Source: Sorghum bicolor
Lineage: Eukaryota > Streptophyta > Magnoliopsida > Poales > Poaceae
Assembly: GCF_000003195.3 (NCBI RefSeq)
Contig: NC_012871.2
Location: 21,830,658-21,894,657, forward strand
Direction: 5' to 3'
DNA length: 64,000 nucleotides
Position numbers and translations under genes: made by a program. Shown here one piece after another: positions 52,148-64,000 of the stretch. The notes beneath the pieces were generated by a model. The model ran no database searches, had not been told where the DNA came from, and saw nothing but the letters and a program-made list of their open reading frames with translations. The first letter of the stretch is position 1. The number at the start of each line of letters is the position of its first letter.

Positions 52148-53569
52148 GAGCAGCCGCCTTTCATTTCATCCGCCTTATTAATGAGTAAATATAAGATTGT
52201 TTTATTAGTTTTTAATATAATCAGATCAGAATCAGACTCCAGTAGCATACTCGTATGTACTTATTGCGAGGGGATACACGTATCTATATGTGTAGTATGT
52301 ATACGTTGTATGTGTAGTACAGTAATCTAGACGAAGATGGGCGGCGGTGGTTGCATGGCCAGATCAAATAAAGGCCAGCTGCACCCGGGCAAGTCCAAGA
52401 AAGTGCGCGTGTGACTGTACAGTAGTGTGCGATTCCTCATTCCTCCCCTGGTGATGAGTGAGAGTGACTCTTGTGTTGGTTGCTCCGGCGCTACCTGACT
52501 ATGGCTTGACTGGCACAACGGGAGCGGGAGTAGACAGGTGGCGCGCCAGGAGCCACCCGCCAGTGCAAGAGGGAAGGGAACCACGCACACCACTGACCAC
52601 CCGGACGGTCAGCGCGGACGGACCGGACCTGTGCCGGCCGCTGCCGCTGTGCCTGCGCGTGTGCATGCATCGCATCAAATCCTCGTGCGGCTGTCGTCGA
52701 CTCAGGTCGGTGGCGGCGAAGCGTCTGCGTCTCTCTCGATCGGGTCTCCTTTTCCTTTGCAGTGGTCGCTTCTCCGGCGGCCTTGACGCCGCCATGCACC
52801 CCACCATCACCGTATGTCTGCCTGTCTCTCTGATAGCCTGACGGATGCGTGCATGCATGCTTCCGTTTCCACACGCCCATCGTAGCTCTGTCGTCATCTC
52901 GCGCCAAATTAAATGGTGTCCAAAATTGTGGTGCGAGCTAGCCATTTGTTTAACTAATTTCGGACAAATTGTCTTTCGCGAACTGTCTTACCTTATATTC
53001 TCTCCATTATAACAGGATAGTTTAATTTTTCTAGTTGGTACAGCTCACAAGAGCTGTTTTTTTTAGCAAACACTTATTTCTAAAATACCTTTATGTGTGA
53101 AGTTGTTTTTCTTCTCTCACAAAGACATGAGTTGGGATGAAACTAAAAAATTAGTTTATTGCACCTCTCTCCCTCATTTTTCTCTCTCATCTATGCACGA
53201 AGTAGTTGGTGAAGCTATTTTACCAAACACTTTTTTCCAAAACAGCTCAGCTTCATCTAGAAAGTTGTTCATCAAGCTATTTTCTAAAAAAAACAACTTT
53301 ACTAGTAAAGTTGAGCTGTGTCAAATAAGCTCATAATATGCACTTAAATATATATTATGTCTAGATCAATAATAAAGACAATATATTAAAAAATTCAAAT
53401 GTTTTGTAGTTTAGAACGAATGGAGTATTTATTATATATATAAACTGTATATAGATGGATGGCTACCGACTCCGTTCAATGTTTTTCTATTCCAATTATG
53501 TACTTCTCAATTAAAGATTACATGAGCATTATTTGATCTGACTCGTGTGTTGTACTGTTGTCGCTAAGT
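52148..53569. other. Intergenic sequence with a GC-rich block
   Basis: From about 52320 to 52880 base composition is GC-rich, with overlapping frames on both strands and repeated GCATGCATGC-type words (52840-52862). No protein is recognised and the frames conflict. From 52950 to 53340 it is AT-rich with GAGCTGTTTT-like motifs at either side, possibly an old MITE. Confidence 0.4.
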
Positions 53570-54455
53570 CCAAAAAATCCTTTCAACTCTAATATGAAAT
53601 ATCAAATATCCTCTGACTTTCAAAACCAGGTAAATCCTTTGTGGACCATTTCAAAGCGATTTTCACTAACATGGCACATATGTGGCATGTGGGGGCCCAT
53701 GTGATATTGGTTTTCCATGTCATCTTTTATTTAATATTTGGGCTCCTAAATGATTTGAGATAAAAGAAAATCAATTACAAAAATTTAGAGCTTGTTGATA
53801 GCTATGAATTTGGATATAACTTGCTATCAACCAAAGTAGTTTGCAAAATTCGAACTCCCAAAATCTGAGAAACTAAAACGAATATTTGGGCTTCTAAACA
53901 ATATGAAATAAAAATAATTGTCTACTCCTACAAATTTCATTTGGTGTAGAGCATATCTACATTGAGGTTGTTTAGAAAGATTCAAAAAAATATATATTTT
54001 TAAATATGATAACTTAAAATGAATATTTGGATCTCTAAATGATTTTAAGTAAATATTTGCATATTGGTATAGAACATGTCAACATCTAAGATTGTTTGCC
54101 AAAAGTTCAATTTTAAAATATAATAACTTAAAATGAACAATTTTGACACTAAAGGATCACAAACATAAGATTATAAAGTACTAAATTGTAGATCATATCG
54201 AGCTTTTCAAGTTCGAATTCAAGTTAGTCTTCAACCGACTTCATATGAAAATGATATATTTTTTATATAAGGAACACTAGAAAGAGAACGAGGGAAAGAA
54301 GACAAAGAGATGATATGACTTGACATATAGATCCCACTACAACATCAACAAAACGACCCAAGAAACAATTTTGAAATGGTCAAAGGGTTTGGTCTAAAAA
54401 CATGGAGGACATACGATTTGTAGCATTTGAGATGAGGGAGGATCAAATGGACTTC
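53570..54455. mobile_element. Mutator-like non-autonomous element with long terminal inverted repeats
   Basis: AAGTCCAAAAAATCCTTTCA at the left pairs with GGAGGATCAAATGGACTT at the right. The match extends inward through ACCATTTCAAA and TTTTGAAATGGT, about 90 bases. A clear 9-bp duplication was not found. The interior is AT-rich with repeated TATTTGGGC-TCTAAATGAT motifs and no gene. Confidence 0.6.
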
Positions 54456-55870
54456 AAGGCATATTTCATTTAGTTAGGATTTAACCAGTTAACCAACATA
54501 TATTCCTACACATGTTAGAATCTCTATGTTCATTTTCTAGCCAACAATCCAGGTAGATACTTGTAATGTTTATTGCGATATATTTACAAAATACTATATA
54601 TGTTTTTCATACATATATAGTTATAGCCCCCCCCCCCACAACTAGTTTTGCATGCTATATCTAATTTTCTATTTGTGTTAATACCTATTTAGTTGAAACC
54701 TTGACATCATGAATCTAGATTTTTGCTTTCCAAATTTAGATATTATTTGTTGCTATAATTTTTTTTATCCACACTAATTTATAACTGAAGTCCTTATTGT
54801 AATTCTTATTCAAGATTTTCTTTTTGTATTTTATGTGAAAAAGCTTCTAGAACCTACATTATATTCTTAGTTACTTTGGTGGCATACATAGTTCTCTCAG
54901 TATGCACTACAAAGTGACCATGTCTTGTTCTATTAAAAAGATATAGAGTGAAGATGTTGTAATAATTTAGACAAAAATATATAAATTAATCTAAATAAAC
55001 AACTTATATTATTTATTGTCATATATTATTATAGAATCAAGTAAATTTTAAAAGTCATTGGAATGTGATTGGGAACATTTTCATGATCGCTAAACTATTA
55101 CCATATATATGTGTATCCATAGATGCATGTATATTTAGTATGTATGGTGGCACCCAACATATATATTTTACTTTGAGTTTATTTTTTGTATATAAATAGT
55201 GGTAGATACAGGTAATTTAGATGTATGGTCCGAAAATAAGTGCATTTCTAGGTATGCACCTAAACAAAGAGCTATATGTGTAATTTATGGTTTTTTATAA
55301 TAGAAAATATTAGTAATTCAGATATATGTATACTTTGAGTTCATGTTGTACTTTTTCGCGGTCGGGTCCACTTTGGCTAATTGTCAACTCAATTATGCAA
55401 AAACTCTTGGAGATGGCCTATTTTTAGACTTTGTATTTTATTTTGGGAGTTTGCAAACAACAACAAATGCCAACTCAATTATGCAAAACCCTTGGGATGC
55501 TCTAATGTGGGTCATTTATATGCAAGCTTGAGATGTTACTTAGACTCTATTTTACAATGGCATATATGGGTAACTTAGACGCAAAATTTATACTATGTGT
55601 TTACTTTAGATAGATTATCTTTTATAATGGCAACAATGGTAATTTAGATGTATATGTAAGTGTAACCTTTTGTTTCCATAATGATGGATATGGGTGATTA
55701 TTTAGAAAAGAGTATATATCCCATTATTGTTGATGATGATTGGAGTTAAATGGATTAATTGAAGGCATAATGTTTATCATATTGGTGATAATTTTCAAGA
55801 TTTATCTTTTTTACAAGGCACATCTGGGGGGGGCGTGGTAATGTGAAAGCCCTTTTGACATACTAATTGT
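54456..55870. other. AT-rich intergenic sequence
   Basis: Contains a poly-C run (54626-54638 region). Two copies of CAACTCAATTATGCAAAA lie near 55384 and 55471. No gene. Confidence 0.4.
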
Positions 55871-56814
55871 AAGAAAAAAGTCTACATAACCTCCCAAACT
55901 ATCTAGCGCGGACTACTTCACCCACCGAACTATAAAACCAGATATTCTACCCCCTGAACTTTCAAACCGGTCAAATAACCCCCTCGAGTGGTTTTGGAGG
56001 GTGGTTTTGTCTTTTTCTTTTATATTTATTTCTGCTCAATCTTTGAAAAATCATAATAAATCACAAAAAACAGAAAATGAAAAGTTCAATTTTGTTGGAC
56101 TCCTAATGAGTAGATCTACACAGTGAATATATAATATGGTATACTTTAGTACAAAGTTTTTGTTGTAGCTTTAAATCTATATTTTTCTGTAATTAATTTG
56201 AATAATTCATATATGCAGTTCCTACGGTCCAACTGTGGTAAAATTTTTATGATGAGCTCATTATTGTATGCTTAAACTATGGTAAAAGTTTTGTACCCAT
56301 TGGATCACATATAACTTAGTTATAAATTTATTTAGCTTTATTTTTGTTAAATCTATGTTTTATCTATAACTAAGTTATTTGATCCAAAGAGTCTAATTTT
56401 TTTGCTATAGTTCAAGCATACAATAATGAACCCACCATAAAAATTTTACTACAATTGGACCATAGGAACTGCATATATGAATTATTCAAATTAATTACAG
56501 AAAAATATAGATTTAAAGCTACAACAAAAAAATTGTACTAAAGTATACCATATTATATATTCACTGTGTAGATTTACTCATGAGGATTCTAACAAAATTG
56601 AATTTTTCATTTTATGATTTTTCTTTGATTTATTATGATTTTTCAAAGATTTAGCGGAAATAAATAAAAAAAAGACAAAACCACCCTCCAAAACCACTCG
56701 AGGGGGTTATTTGACCGGTTTTAAAAGTTTAGGGGGTAGAATATCCGGTTTTATAGTTCGGGGCTTAAAGTAGTCCTGCCTAGATAGTTTGAGGTGTTAT
56801 ATAGACTTTTTTCC
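55871..56814. mobile_element. Foldback element, 944 bp, flanked by CTAATTGT
   Basis: The two arms of about 400 bp are inverted copies. TTTGACCGGTTTTAAAAGTT near 56710 pairs with AACTTTCAAACCGGTCAAAT near 55958, and GGTATACTTTAGTACAAA near 56138 pairs with its complement near 56533. CTAATTGT flanks both ends (55863-55870 and 56815-56822). The interior inverted segment TTCCTACGGTCCAACTGTGG is also mirrored near 56450. It shares arms with the element at 22808, so both belong to one family. Confidence 0.82.
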
Positions 56815-57528
56815 CTAATTGTCATAGCTTGTTTTTGACTAAATCAATGTTATAGTATTCAAATTTAATAAATACTTATGCCCTCTATTTCTATCATTCT
56901 TGTTATTTTACACAAGGTTAAGGTGAACCTATAAAACCATGATTGTCAATAACTTTAAATATTTACATTGAAGACATGGAGACAACACATATAGATTATG
57001 TTTTGAATAACTTTAATATTTTTTATTTGTATTTTATAGATAATGTCACTATCCAAAATGATAAGAATTGTGCAACTGGATCAGTGTTTTAAATTGCGGG
57101 CTATACCATTTAGCGGGCAGCTCCATTCAACCGCTATAGCGCTCTATTTAGTACAATGATATTGTGGTCGTAGCTGGCTTGAGCCGGTATAGTGCCATTA
57201 ATGCTCGCTATTTAGAGCAATACTTATAGTAATGATTTTTATCATATAGAAATATTTTAATGGAATAAGGTGGGTCAAAGCCTTGTCCTAACAAAACCAA
57301 ATACATACATATTAATTCAAACAAAGAGAGATCTTTTAACAAACAAAAAATAATTGAAAAGGACAATATAATATTTATTGATTTATATCTACAAATATAT
57401 GTTCATATTGCAATATCTAATACTCTTGACTATATTCCAAAATATAATTGTTTTAGTTTCATCCTTAGTCTAATTTTCTACAACTTCGATCAAATTTATA
57501 GACTAAGTGAAATGACATAAAACATCAA
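56815..57528. other. AT-rich intergenic sequence
   Basis: Near 57090-57225 it contains CGGGCTATA and CTATAGCG motifs typical of another grass MITE type, but ends were not resolved. No gene. Confidence 0.4.
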
Positions 57529-58188
57529 GGGAAAAATATAAATTATTTCCCCTAGGTTTGACATATGTCTAGATAACCACCTAAACTAACATTTGGTTTA
57601 ATTTACTCACTCCAACTATTTCAGTTGGTCCAATTTACACCTTAAAGTGGCTTTTATTTTTTGTTTGTCTACGTACAAAGTATGCTTAGTTTCAAACTTT
57701 GTGAGATGACAGAGGACACCATTTTGTATTAGGAAAATACATTATGTTTTGTATGATATTGTATCTCTAATGTTAATTCATTATTAAGTTTGCTATCCTA
57801 TCAAAATAGTGGAAAAATTAAGATATGTTTTTTTTCTAAAAACTTATAATATTCTCTATCATCTCATAAAATTTGATATTAAAACTCAATTTACATACCG
57901 AGAAACAGAAACAATGAATCATGTTAAGGGGTAAACTAAAATAGTTGGAGGAAGTAAGACATTGTTTGGATCCTATGGTTTAAAGTTTAGCTACTAAACT
58001 TTAGACCACTTTAGCTCTTAAGGTTCCAAACATGAGAGGTAAGTGGTCTAAAGTTTTAGTCCTTAATAACTTTAGCTAACTAAGTTTTAGGCTATAGGAT
58101 GCAAACATGACCTAAATTGGATCAATGTTAGTTTAGGAGGTAATTTGGAGGTAGGACAAACCTTGGGGTAGTAATTTGGATTTTCTCT
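57529..58188. mobile_element. Mutator-like foldback MITE with a nested MITE
   Basis: The left arm GGGAAAAATATAAATTA, with CCACCTAAACTAACATTTGG, pairs with the right arm TTAGTTTAGGAGG and GTAATTTGGATTTTCTC. Flanks AAACATCAA (57520-57528) and AAACATAAA (58189-58197) match at eight of nine positions, as for Mutator-type insertions. A second inverted-repeat element lies at about 57960-58111, with TTTGGATCCTATGG and CTATAGGATGCAAA ends. Confidence 0.7.
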
Positions 58189-59001
58189 AAACATAAAATT
58201 AGTTTTATTAAATTTACTATAAATATATTTTTGATGGTTTGCAATTTGGTTCTGTAAAGGTTAATGCTTTTTCAAGAATATCAAATTGAGTTAGAGAAGA
58301 TTGACTTAATAAAGCTAAAACACTTTAAATCTTGAATGGTGACAGTTTATACGCACAAACTTTGTAGCTAGTGCCGGGGCATAGCCAATAATCAAATTAA
58401 ATCAAACATAACCCGCAAGTGTTAGTGGATTCGTCCCGCCCATCTAACTAGTAATTAATAATCGGCCAGGGTAGCACATGAGCTAGCTAGGCTAAAGCAG
58501 AGCACATAGAGTATCTTCCAGCGCCAAATTTTCCACTTCCCTCCATGTTTCCTTTTCCTTATAACCGATCAGATCGACCACCGACCGACGACCGACGTGG
58601 GGCTGCATCTGCTGATTCTGGTGCATGTGTGATTATTTAGTAATATATCCTTAGGCCTGGTCATTTTATGGGCTCGGCCATTTTCTTTGGGCCAGAGTTG
58701 GGCCTAGGCAGGCCTCTTCTGTGTCATCTCCTCCTCCTCCTTTTTCTTCGCTCTGTTTTTTTTCAGATTATTAAAATTGATACTATTAGAGTAACTTCAA
58801 GAGCTGGCCTAAAATTAGTAGGTAAATTTTATTATTTAGCAATTTAAAAAAGAAGAGGTCTACAATAATCTTACTATTTTATAAATCAGATATCTAGTGT
58901 CTGTGGTTAGCTATATATGGCTAGCGAAAATTAAGAAATATCCAACTTTTTATTTTACAAAACCAGTTGGAGCCTACTTTTAGCTATGCAAATTTCTAAA
59001 A
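58189..59001. other. Intergenic sequence
   Basis: A short GC-rich part at 58550-58620 (ACCGACCGACGACC) and a pyrimidine-rich CTCCTCCTCC run near 58728. No gene recognised. Confidence 0.4.
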
Positions 59002-59430
59002 CTAGGAGAATGCTCCATGCATTGCTGCGGGAATTCTCGGTAAAATTATACGATCATAATATATGTTAGTGGATGATTTTTAGTATTCTAGCATTGACAA
59101 CTAAATATATGTTAGAAAATAATGTGGTTTGCTAATGTGAATAACATAGATGTAGGATAAATGATATGTGTTAGTTTGATTTATTAGTGGATAATGATGT
59201 AAACACTTTGCATGGCGGGGTAATGTATTAGTGAGATGATTTAGTGGATGTTGATGTGGACGTTTTGCATGGCAAGAGAATTAGTTAGTGGGTTGCTCTA
59301 GTGGATGATGATGTGGATGCTTTGCATGTCAAGAGAATTAGTTAGTGGTTTGCTCTAGTGGATGATGATGTGAATGCTTTGCATGTCAAGAGAATTAGCT
59401 AGTGGAGTTTATCTATATAAGAGATATAGA
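59002..59430 (-). mobile_element. Short Helitron-like element, 429 bp, with internal 57-bp tandem repeats
   Basis: On the minus strand it begins TCTATATCTCTTATATAG and ends GGAGCATTCTCCTAG, with A before TC and T after CTAG. This fits Helitron insertion. GCTCTAGTGGATGATGATGTG repeats at about 59296 and 59353, with earlier diverged units from about 59180 (period about 57). No Rep/helicase. The small size makes the call moderate. Confidence 0.5.
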
Positions 59431-60237
59431 TAGCCTCCATTATAAGAATAGCCAAATTGTTGGAGTTACTCTTAGAGTCAATAATTTGGCATGTCCATTT
59501 GCTTCAGCCCAGGAGTGTCGGATTGCCTGAAGCATCGAATGAGCCTGTTCGCTTTATCAGCCAAATCTGTCAGCCATTCATCAGATTTTTTTTCTCTCAT
59601 AACAAATCAGTGAATAATACTTTCTATCATGGTTTATCAACTAAACGAATATGACATACTTGAAATGGGTGAACGCTTGGTTGACACAAGCAATCATCAT
59701 CCTCTTCTCCGGGACACCCCGGTGGCAATCTAGTCTTAAGACTGATTCTCATTAGCGTGTCAAAGCTTTCCTGCTGTTTTTTTTTGTTCGGACTGTGTGC
59801 GCTTTTTGCACAAGCACAGAGTAGGACCATAATTTTTTTTGTATCTACTAGGTAATGTGTCCGTGCATTACTATAGAAAAACTAAATTTTTACACTAAAA
59901 ACATGGTGATCGCACGATGAAATAATAATACTATGAAAGCGAAATTCATCCGATCGTCTAGGTCATCACACACATGATTTATGTTTGGATTGAAAGGCAT
60001 TGATGCACGACAAGCTCTATCCCTTACATTTCTTAGTAAACCAGGGTCAATGACTTGTGTACATGAATTAATTGTGTTTTACGAGATAGTAAAATTTTTG
60101 TACTCAAAACACACGGATCGTGTGATAAAGTAACAATACTATAAAATTAAATACTGATATTAAAATGATATTTACTCTAAAAATCAAAGTTTATGAAATT
60201 TTTGTACTCAAAACACACAGATCACGTGATTGTGATT
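59431..60237. other. Intergenic sequence with a possible Helitron end at 59850
   Basis: CTAGGTAATGTGTCCGTGCA near 59850 reads on the minus strand as a CTAG-type Helitron 3' end, but no 5' end was found. A duplicated phrase GTACTCAAAACACAC occurs near 60099 and 60204. No gene. Confidence 0.35.
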
Positions 60238-60246
60238 TAATAAAAA

Positions 60247-61327
60247 GAGTAAAATACATTGGTGGCTCTTTAACTTGTCGCCCTGTGCCACTTTGGTCCA
60301 CGAACTTGCAAACGCGAAAAAGTGCCCCCTGAACTTGTCGATCCATGCCACTTTGATCCATGAACATGCAAATACGAGAATAACACCGGCTGCATGGCAC
60401 TGTTCTGCCACGTGGCCGCCTCTGGTAGGCTATGCATGGCACCGTTTATGGTGATAATGTCAGCACTTCTTTTTAAATTTACGAAATTGATATATTTTTA
60501 TTCGTAGCGCCAAATATATCAAATAATATATCAATTTTAATCGCCTCGTCGAGCTGTTTGTAATAGTGTACTCCGTTTTGTTGTTTGAGATAGTTTTATT
60601 TAAACATTTTGTACAGGTTGATATCATCATAAAACATCTATAAATCAATTTTCATAATTTTTCAATATTTATTATGGCCTAAAAAATCATAAAAGTTGCA
60701 TTATTAATTAAAAGAGATAATTTTAAAACAAGCAAAAATTATTCATTTTCTAGGTTTTATTTTTTTCCTAGGCAGAGTACATGAAATGTTTTGTGTAGCC
60801 TTTTCATGATGTACTCTGCCTAGGAAAAATATGAAACCTAGAAAAAGAATAATTTTTGCTTGTTTTAAAATTATCTCTTTTAATTAATAATGCAACTTTT
60901 ATGATTTTTTTTAGGCCAAAATAAATATTGAAAAATTATAAAAATTGATTTATAGATGTTTTATGATCATATCAACCTGTACAAATGTTTAAATAAAACT
61001 ATCTCAAACAACAAAACCGACTACACCATTAGAAAGAGCTCGGCAAGACGATTAAAATTGATATATTATTTGATATATTTGGTGCTACGAATAAAAATAT
61101 ATCAATTTCGTAAATTTAAAAAGAAGTGCTGACATCATCACCATAAACGGTGCCATGCATGGCCTACCAGAGGCAGCCATGCAGTCGGTGTTATTCTCGT
61201 ATTTGCATGTTCATGGATCAAAGTGGCACGGATCGACAAGTTCAGGGGGCACTTTTTCGCGTTTGTAAGTTTATGGACCAAAGTGGCATATGGTGACAAG
61301 TTAAAGGGCCGCCAGTGTATTTTACTC
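60247..61327. mobile_element. Mutator-like foldback element, 1,081 bp, perfect 9-bp target duplication
   Basis: The ends GAGTAAAATACATTGG and CCAGTGTATTTTACTC open two arms of about 530 bp that are near-complete inverted copies. They meet around 60800 at CTAGGCAGAGTACATGA and TCATGATGTACTCTGCCTAG. TAATAAAAA flanks both sides (60238-60246 and 61328-61336), the 9 bp expected for Mutator-type transposition. No transposase. Transcribed RNA would fold into one long hairpin. Confidence 0.9.
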
Positions 61328-61336
61328 TAATAAAAA

Positions 61337-62027
61337 CCTCCCTTTTATTTATATATAAAAAAAGGCAGCGGCTCCATGTACAAGCGTCCGTATCGTGTCC
61401 ATGGTGGCATGCAAAACCTGTAACGGGCAATAAGCACCTTGCCAGCTAAAAGCACTGTACGTACCGTCTCTTTACCAAGAACTCTATAGTAACGACAGAG
61501 CGACTAACCTGCCTTGCTGTGGTGTTTTCTCTTTTTTATTGAACATTGAGACCTGGACGATCATCCTTAGCCTTGGTAGCTTACGAGTTTACGCAATGTC
61601 ATAAAAACATGTAGGGTACTAATATTTTTATAGGTAGTCAGCTAATCACCGGAGGAAGAATGGTTTAGTCCCTAATAGCCAGAAGAGACGAATAGCGTAA
61701 GCAGAGTAGTGAGTAGAATGCTGAGCAGAAAAGGTTGAAGCGATAACGACGTAGATAAGCAAAGCATAAACAACACATAACCTTCAAAAAGTAACAATCA
61801 GGATCCAGGAAATTGAAAGATTTGGTTGGAATTGTTCATTTTAGAAATTTCTCATAAAGCCAATTGTTGATTCTTCTCTATCGGAACAATAGGATTGTTT
61901 TGCTTATTACTGAATTTGTTGAAGAGATCAAAAACGGAGAATAAAAAAGTTTTTCTAGAAAATGATGAAGAAATCTATTTTGTATGGTTCTTATTTGGGT
62001 AAAAATGTTTCTATGAGACTTTATTTC
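61337..62027. other. Intergenic sequence
   Basis: AT-rich with no recognisable gene or repeat ends. Confidence 0.4.
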
Positions 62028-64000
62028 TGTCACACCCATATTTTAAGAACAAAATAGGATGCATAAAAGACTCATATGTGCCCCAGAAACAGTCGCACAC
62101 ATAAGTAGACAAATCTCAAATGTACCATCGCAGTGTTTATTACATAGCGGAATATAAAATATCACATAGTCTCATACAAAAATGATAGCATAAAGTAAAC
62201 AACGCTCTCGACGGAAGCTCCACACAGGGACACTGTTGACTGGTTGACTCCAAACCTAGTACTCATAACGATAATCCTCATTCCAGTCATCTTCATTATC
62301 ATTTCCTGAGGTGTTGGGAAATTGCAAGAGTGAGCACATATCGTACTCAACAAGTATAACCAGGGGTTCATGAGGCTCAAATAGCTGACACTGGTTTAAC
62401 TGCATTTAGCTTTTACTAGTGGATAGCATGTTCATAATTAATGAGCAATCGTCAAGGTAGCATAAATAATCCATTAATCCCATGATCAAGTGTAAGCATA
62501 ATTAATCTCATGGCATAAACGATAATCAAATGAACATAATAACATAACAAGCTCATCATCTTAATGTAGATGTCCCCAAGGCCGCTCCTGACCGTGAGCT
62601 CGGCTAGTATACCAGTTTTACACTCTGCAGAGGTTGTACATCTTTACCCATGAGTCATGATTTACCCTTTCGCCCGAGGCCCGTCGACCTCTTAACCCAC
62701 TACCAAGGAAGGTCGGCAGGGATCACTATGAAGCCTTTCAAAAGTTCGTCTAACATGTTAGGGCCGCAAGGTTTCCTTTGCGCGCAGATATAGAGCCCCC
62801 CTTCCGATGGCACAATGACTCGCAGCCTATACTCATACAGACAGAGGCCACACTATACCCAAAACGGTTCAGCCCCTCCGCCCTTTCGGGTAACCGCTAA
62901 CAAGCTAGAAAAGGGCTTCATACTGAGCTAAAGCCAGAGCCATAATAGCCCTCATGGTTGCACTGTTATCCCGGGTGATCACGTACAGACAAGATCTCAT
63001 ATAGTTATTTGTCATTCTTTTATGTTCATTGCATAGCTATTAATCATCTTACAAGATCATGGATTATATCAAGCACTAGCACATCTACACCAAATGCATA
63101 TCAAGTAGGTAGCAAGGAATACAGGTAACAATCATCTATGATTTTGCTAAGGTCGACAAGGTGATAGCATGCATATGATATATATGTGTAGTTATAAGTG
63201 AATAGGTAACAAGGATGATCCCAAGTTATACTTGCCTTGCTCAAAGCTCTCCTGAGCCTGCTGGTCTTCAAAAGCTTGGTCTTGAGCACCAACGTACAGC
63301 TCACCGTCTATTCCCAAACATCAATCAACAACACGCAATCCAATGTAGACAATCATACACGAAGCGAACAAGATATAATTAGAACAATACACCAAACAGT
63401 GGTAAAACAAATATAAAAGTTTATCAAAATATTCTACGCAGCGCTACGATCACACAAACGTAAAGTTCACGAAAATCGGAATTAAAACGTGAAAGATATG
63501 AATTTTCTAAGATTTCCTATAAAGAAATAATTAATTAAATACTACTGCAGAATTAAAAAGTTTCAAAACAGTAAACTAATATTTCTAACATGTAGAGATC
63601 GTAAATACGAATACAACGGAATTTGAATGGACAAAAACGGAGTTAAAATGAATATTTTATGAGCATTATAAAATCAGTGGCAATTCTGTAATTTCTGCAA
63701 AACGTATTTGAACTTGGCCGACAGAAAATACGCTTTCCCACTTCGAAAACGGAATCTTGCTCAGGGCGCCAAGGACCGCGGGGCAAATATGGAAAACTAT
63801 CAGGGACTCTTTACGAAGAATTGCAGCGAAAGGGTACGTTTTAATCCTGGCCGTTGATCTTCGGTTGAACGGTTGGTAGCCTTCCTGGTCACCCACATCC
63901 GGCCGGAGTTGGGCACCGGTTCGGTGGCGCCATGGCCACCGCCGCTCGCCGGCGTCCGCTGGCTTCTCGTTTCCGAGCACCGTTTCAAGAAAGAAAAACA
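62028..64000. repeat. LTR-like sequence running off the right edge
   Basis: It starts TGTCACACCCATATTTTAAG, a start common to long LTRs of grass Ty3/gypsy elements. It continues with AGTGTTTATTACA, GAAATTGCAAGAGTGAG and TACTCAACAAG, in the same order as in those LTRs, and becomes GC-rich near 63840-63960. The second end lies outside the window, so length, strand and completeness are unknown. No protein is recognised. Confidence 0.4.

Noticed and set aside
52491..52945. Overlapping open frames of about 140 codons in a GC-rich block on both strands
   Set aside because: The frames conflict, lack motifs and use composition-driven Arg, Thr and Ala. The open length is explained by GC content.
1..64000. 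CRISPR arrays, bacterial operons, rRNA or tRNA genes
   Set aside because: The sequence is plant nuclear DNA. The short regular repeats seen are transposon-internal tandem repeats. No tRNA-like cloverleaf or rRNA sequence was recognised.

Overview
The window looks like repeat-rich intergenic DNA of a panicoid grass, most likely Sorghum or a close relative. The basis is nested Ty3/gypsy elements of the Tat and Athila lineages, many Tourist-type MITEs with ends like GGCCTTGTTTAG and TTA/TAA target duplications, Helitrons ending in CTAG, and Mutator-type foldback elements. The species is an inference. Only one ordinary host gene is convincing: a small intronless AP2/ERF transcription factor on the minus strand at 47022-47411.

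Layout, 1-22 kb. A decayed RIRE2-like Tat element (A, minus strand, about 366-19911) is split by a complete 15,010-bp Tat element (B, 2408-17417, minus strand, 699-bp LTRs, target duplication GAAGT). B carries gag-pol on the minus strand and, on the opposite strand, a six-exon gene for a plant-mobile-domain protein with a coiled-coil tail and its own TATA box. Exon 3 of that gene is split by a small non-autonomous LTR element (C, 5583-8165, 408-bp LTRs). From 19912 to 22474 I see non-coding sequence that I cannot classify.

22-31 kb. A MITE, a foldback element, then a 4.9-kb Helitron (23979-28910) inserted at an A|T inside another MITE. The Helitron holds a tandem duplication of 1,135 bp, a 1,198-bp solo LTR in one copy only (target duplication AACAG), and three exon-like fragments of an Argonaute gene (MID and PIWI).

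31-43 kb. A tandem array of units of about 405 bp is split by a truncated RIRE2-like element (D, 31488-42543, plus strand). D is itself split after three gag codons by a complete Athila-lineage element (E, 32013-41131, target duplication GTCAT). E has a long gag-pol frame with three nonsense codons, plus a 209-aa ORF of unknown function in the envelope position with its own TATA box.

43-64 kb. Mostly AT-rich non-coding sequence with MITEs, short tandem duplications, a LINE-like RNase H remnant, the ERF gene, four Mutator-like foldback elements (one a 1,081-bp hairpin with a perfect 9-bp target duplication), short Helitron ends, and an LTR-like sequence running off the right edge.

Apart from the ERF gene, the coding sequence belongs to mobile elements or to captured fragments. 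The elements interact through nesting: C in B in A, and E in D in the array. Counts of LTR mismatches (C about 6 of 408, B about 15 of 699) agree with the nesting order. All counts were made by eye.
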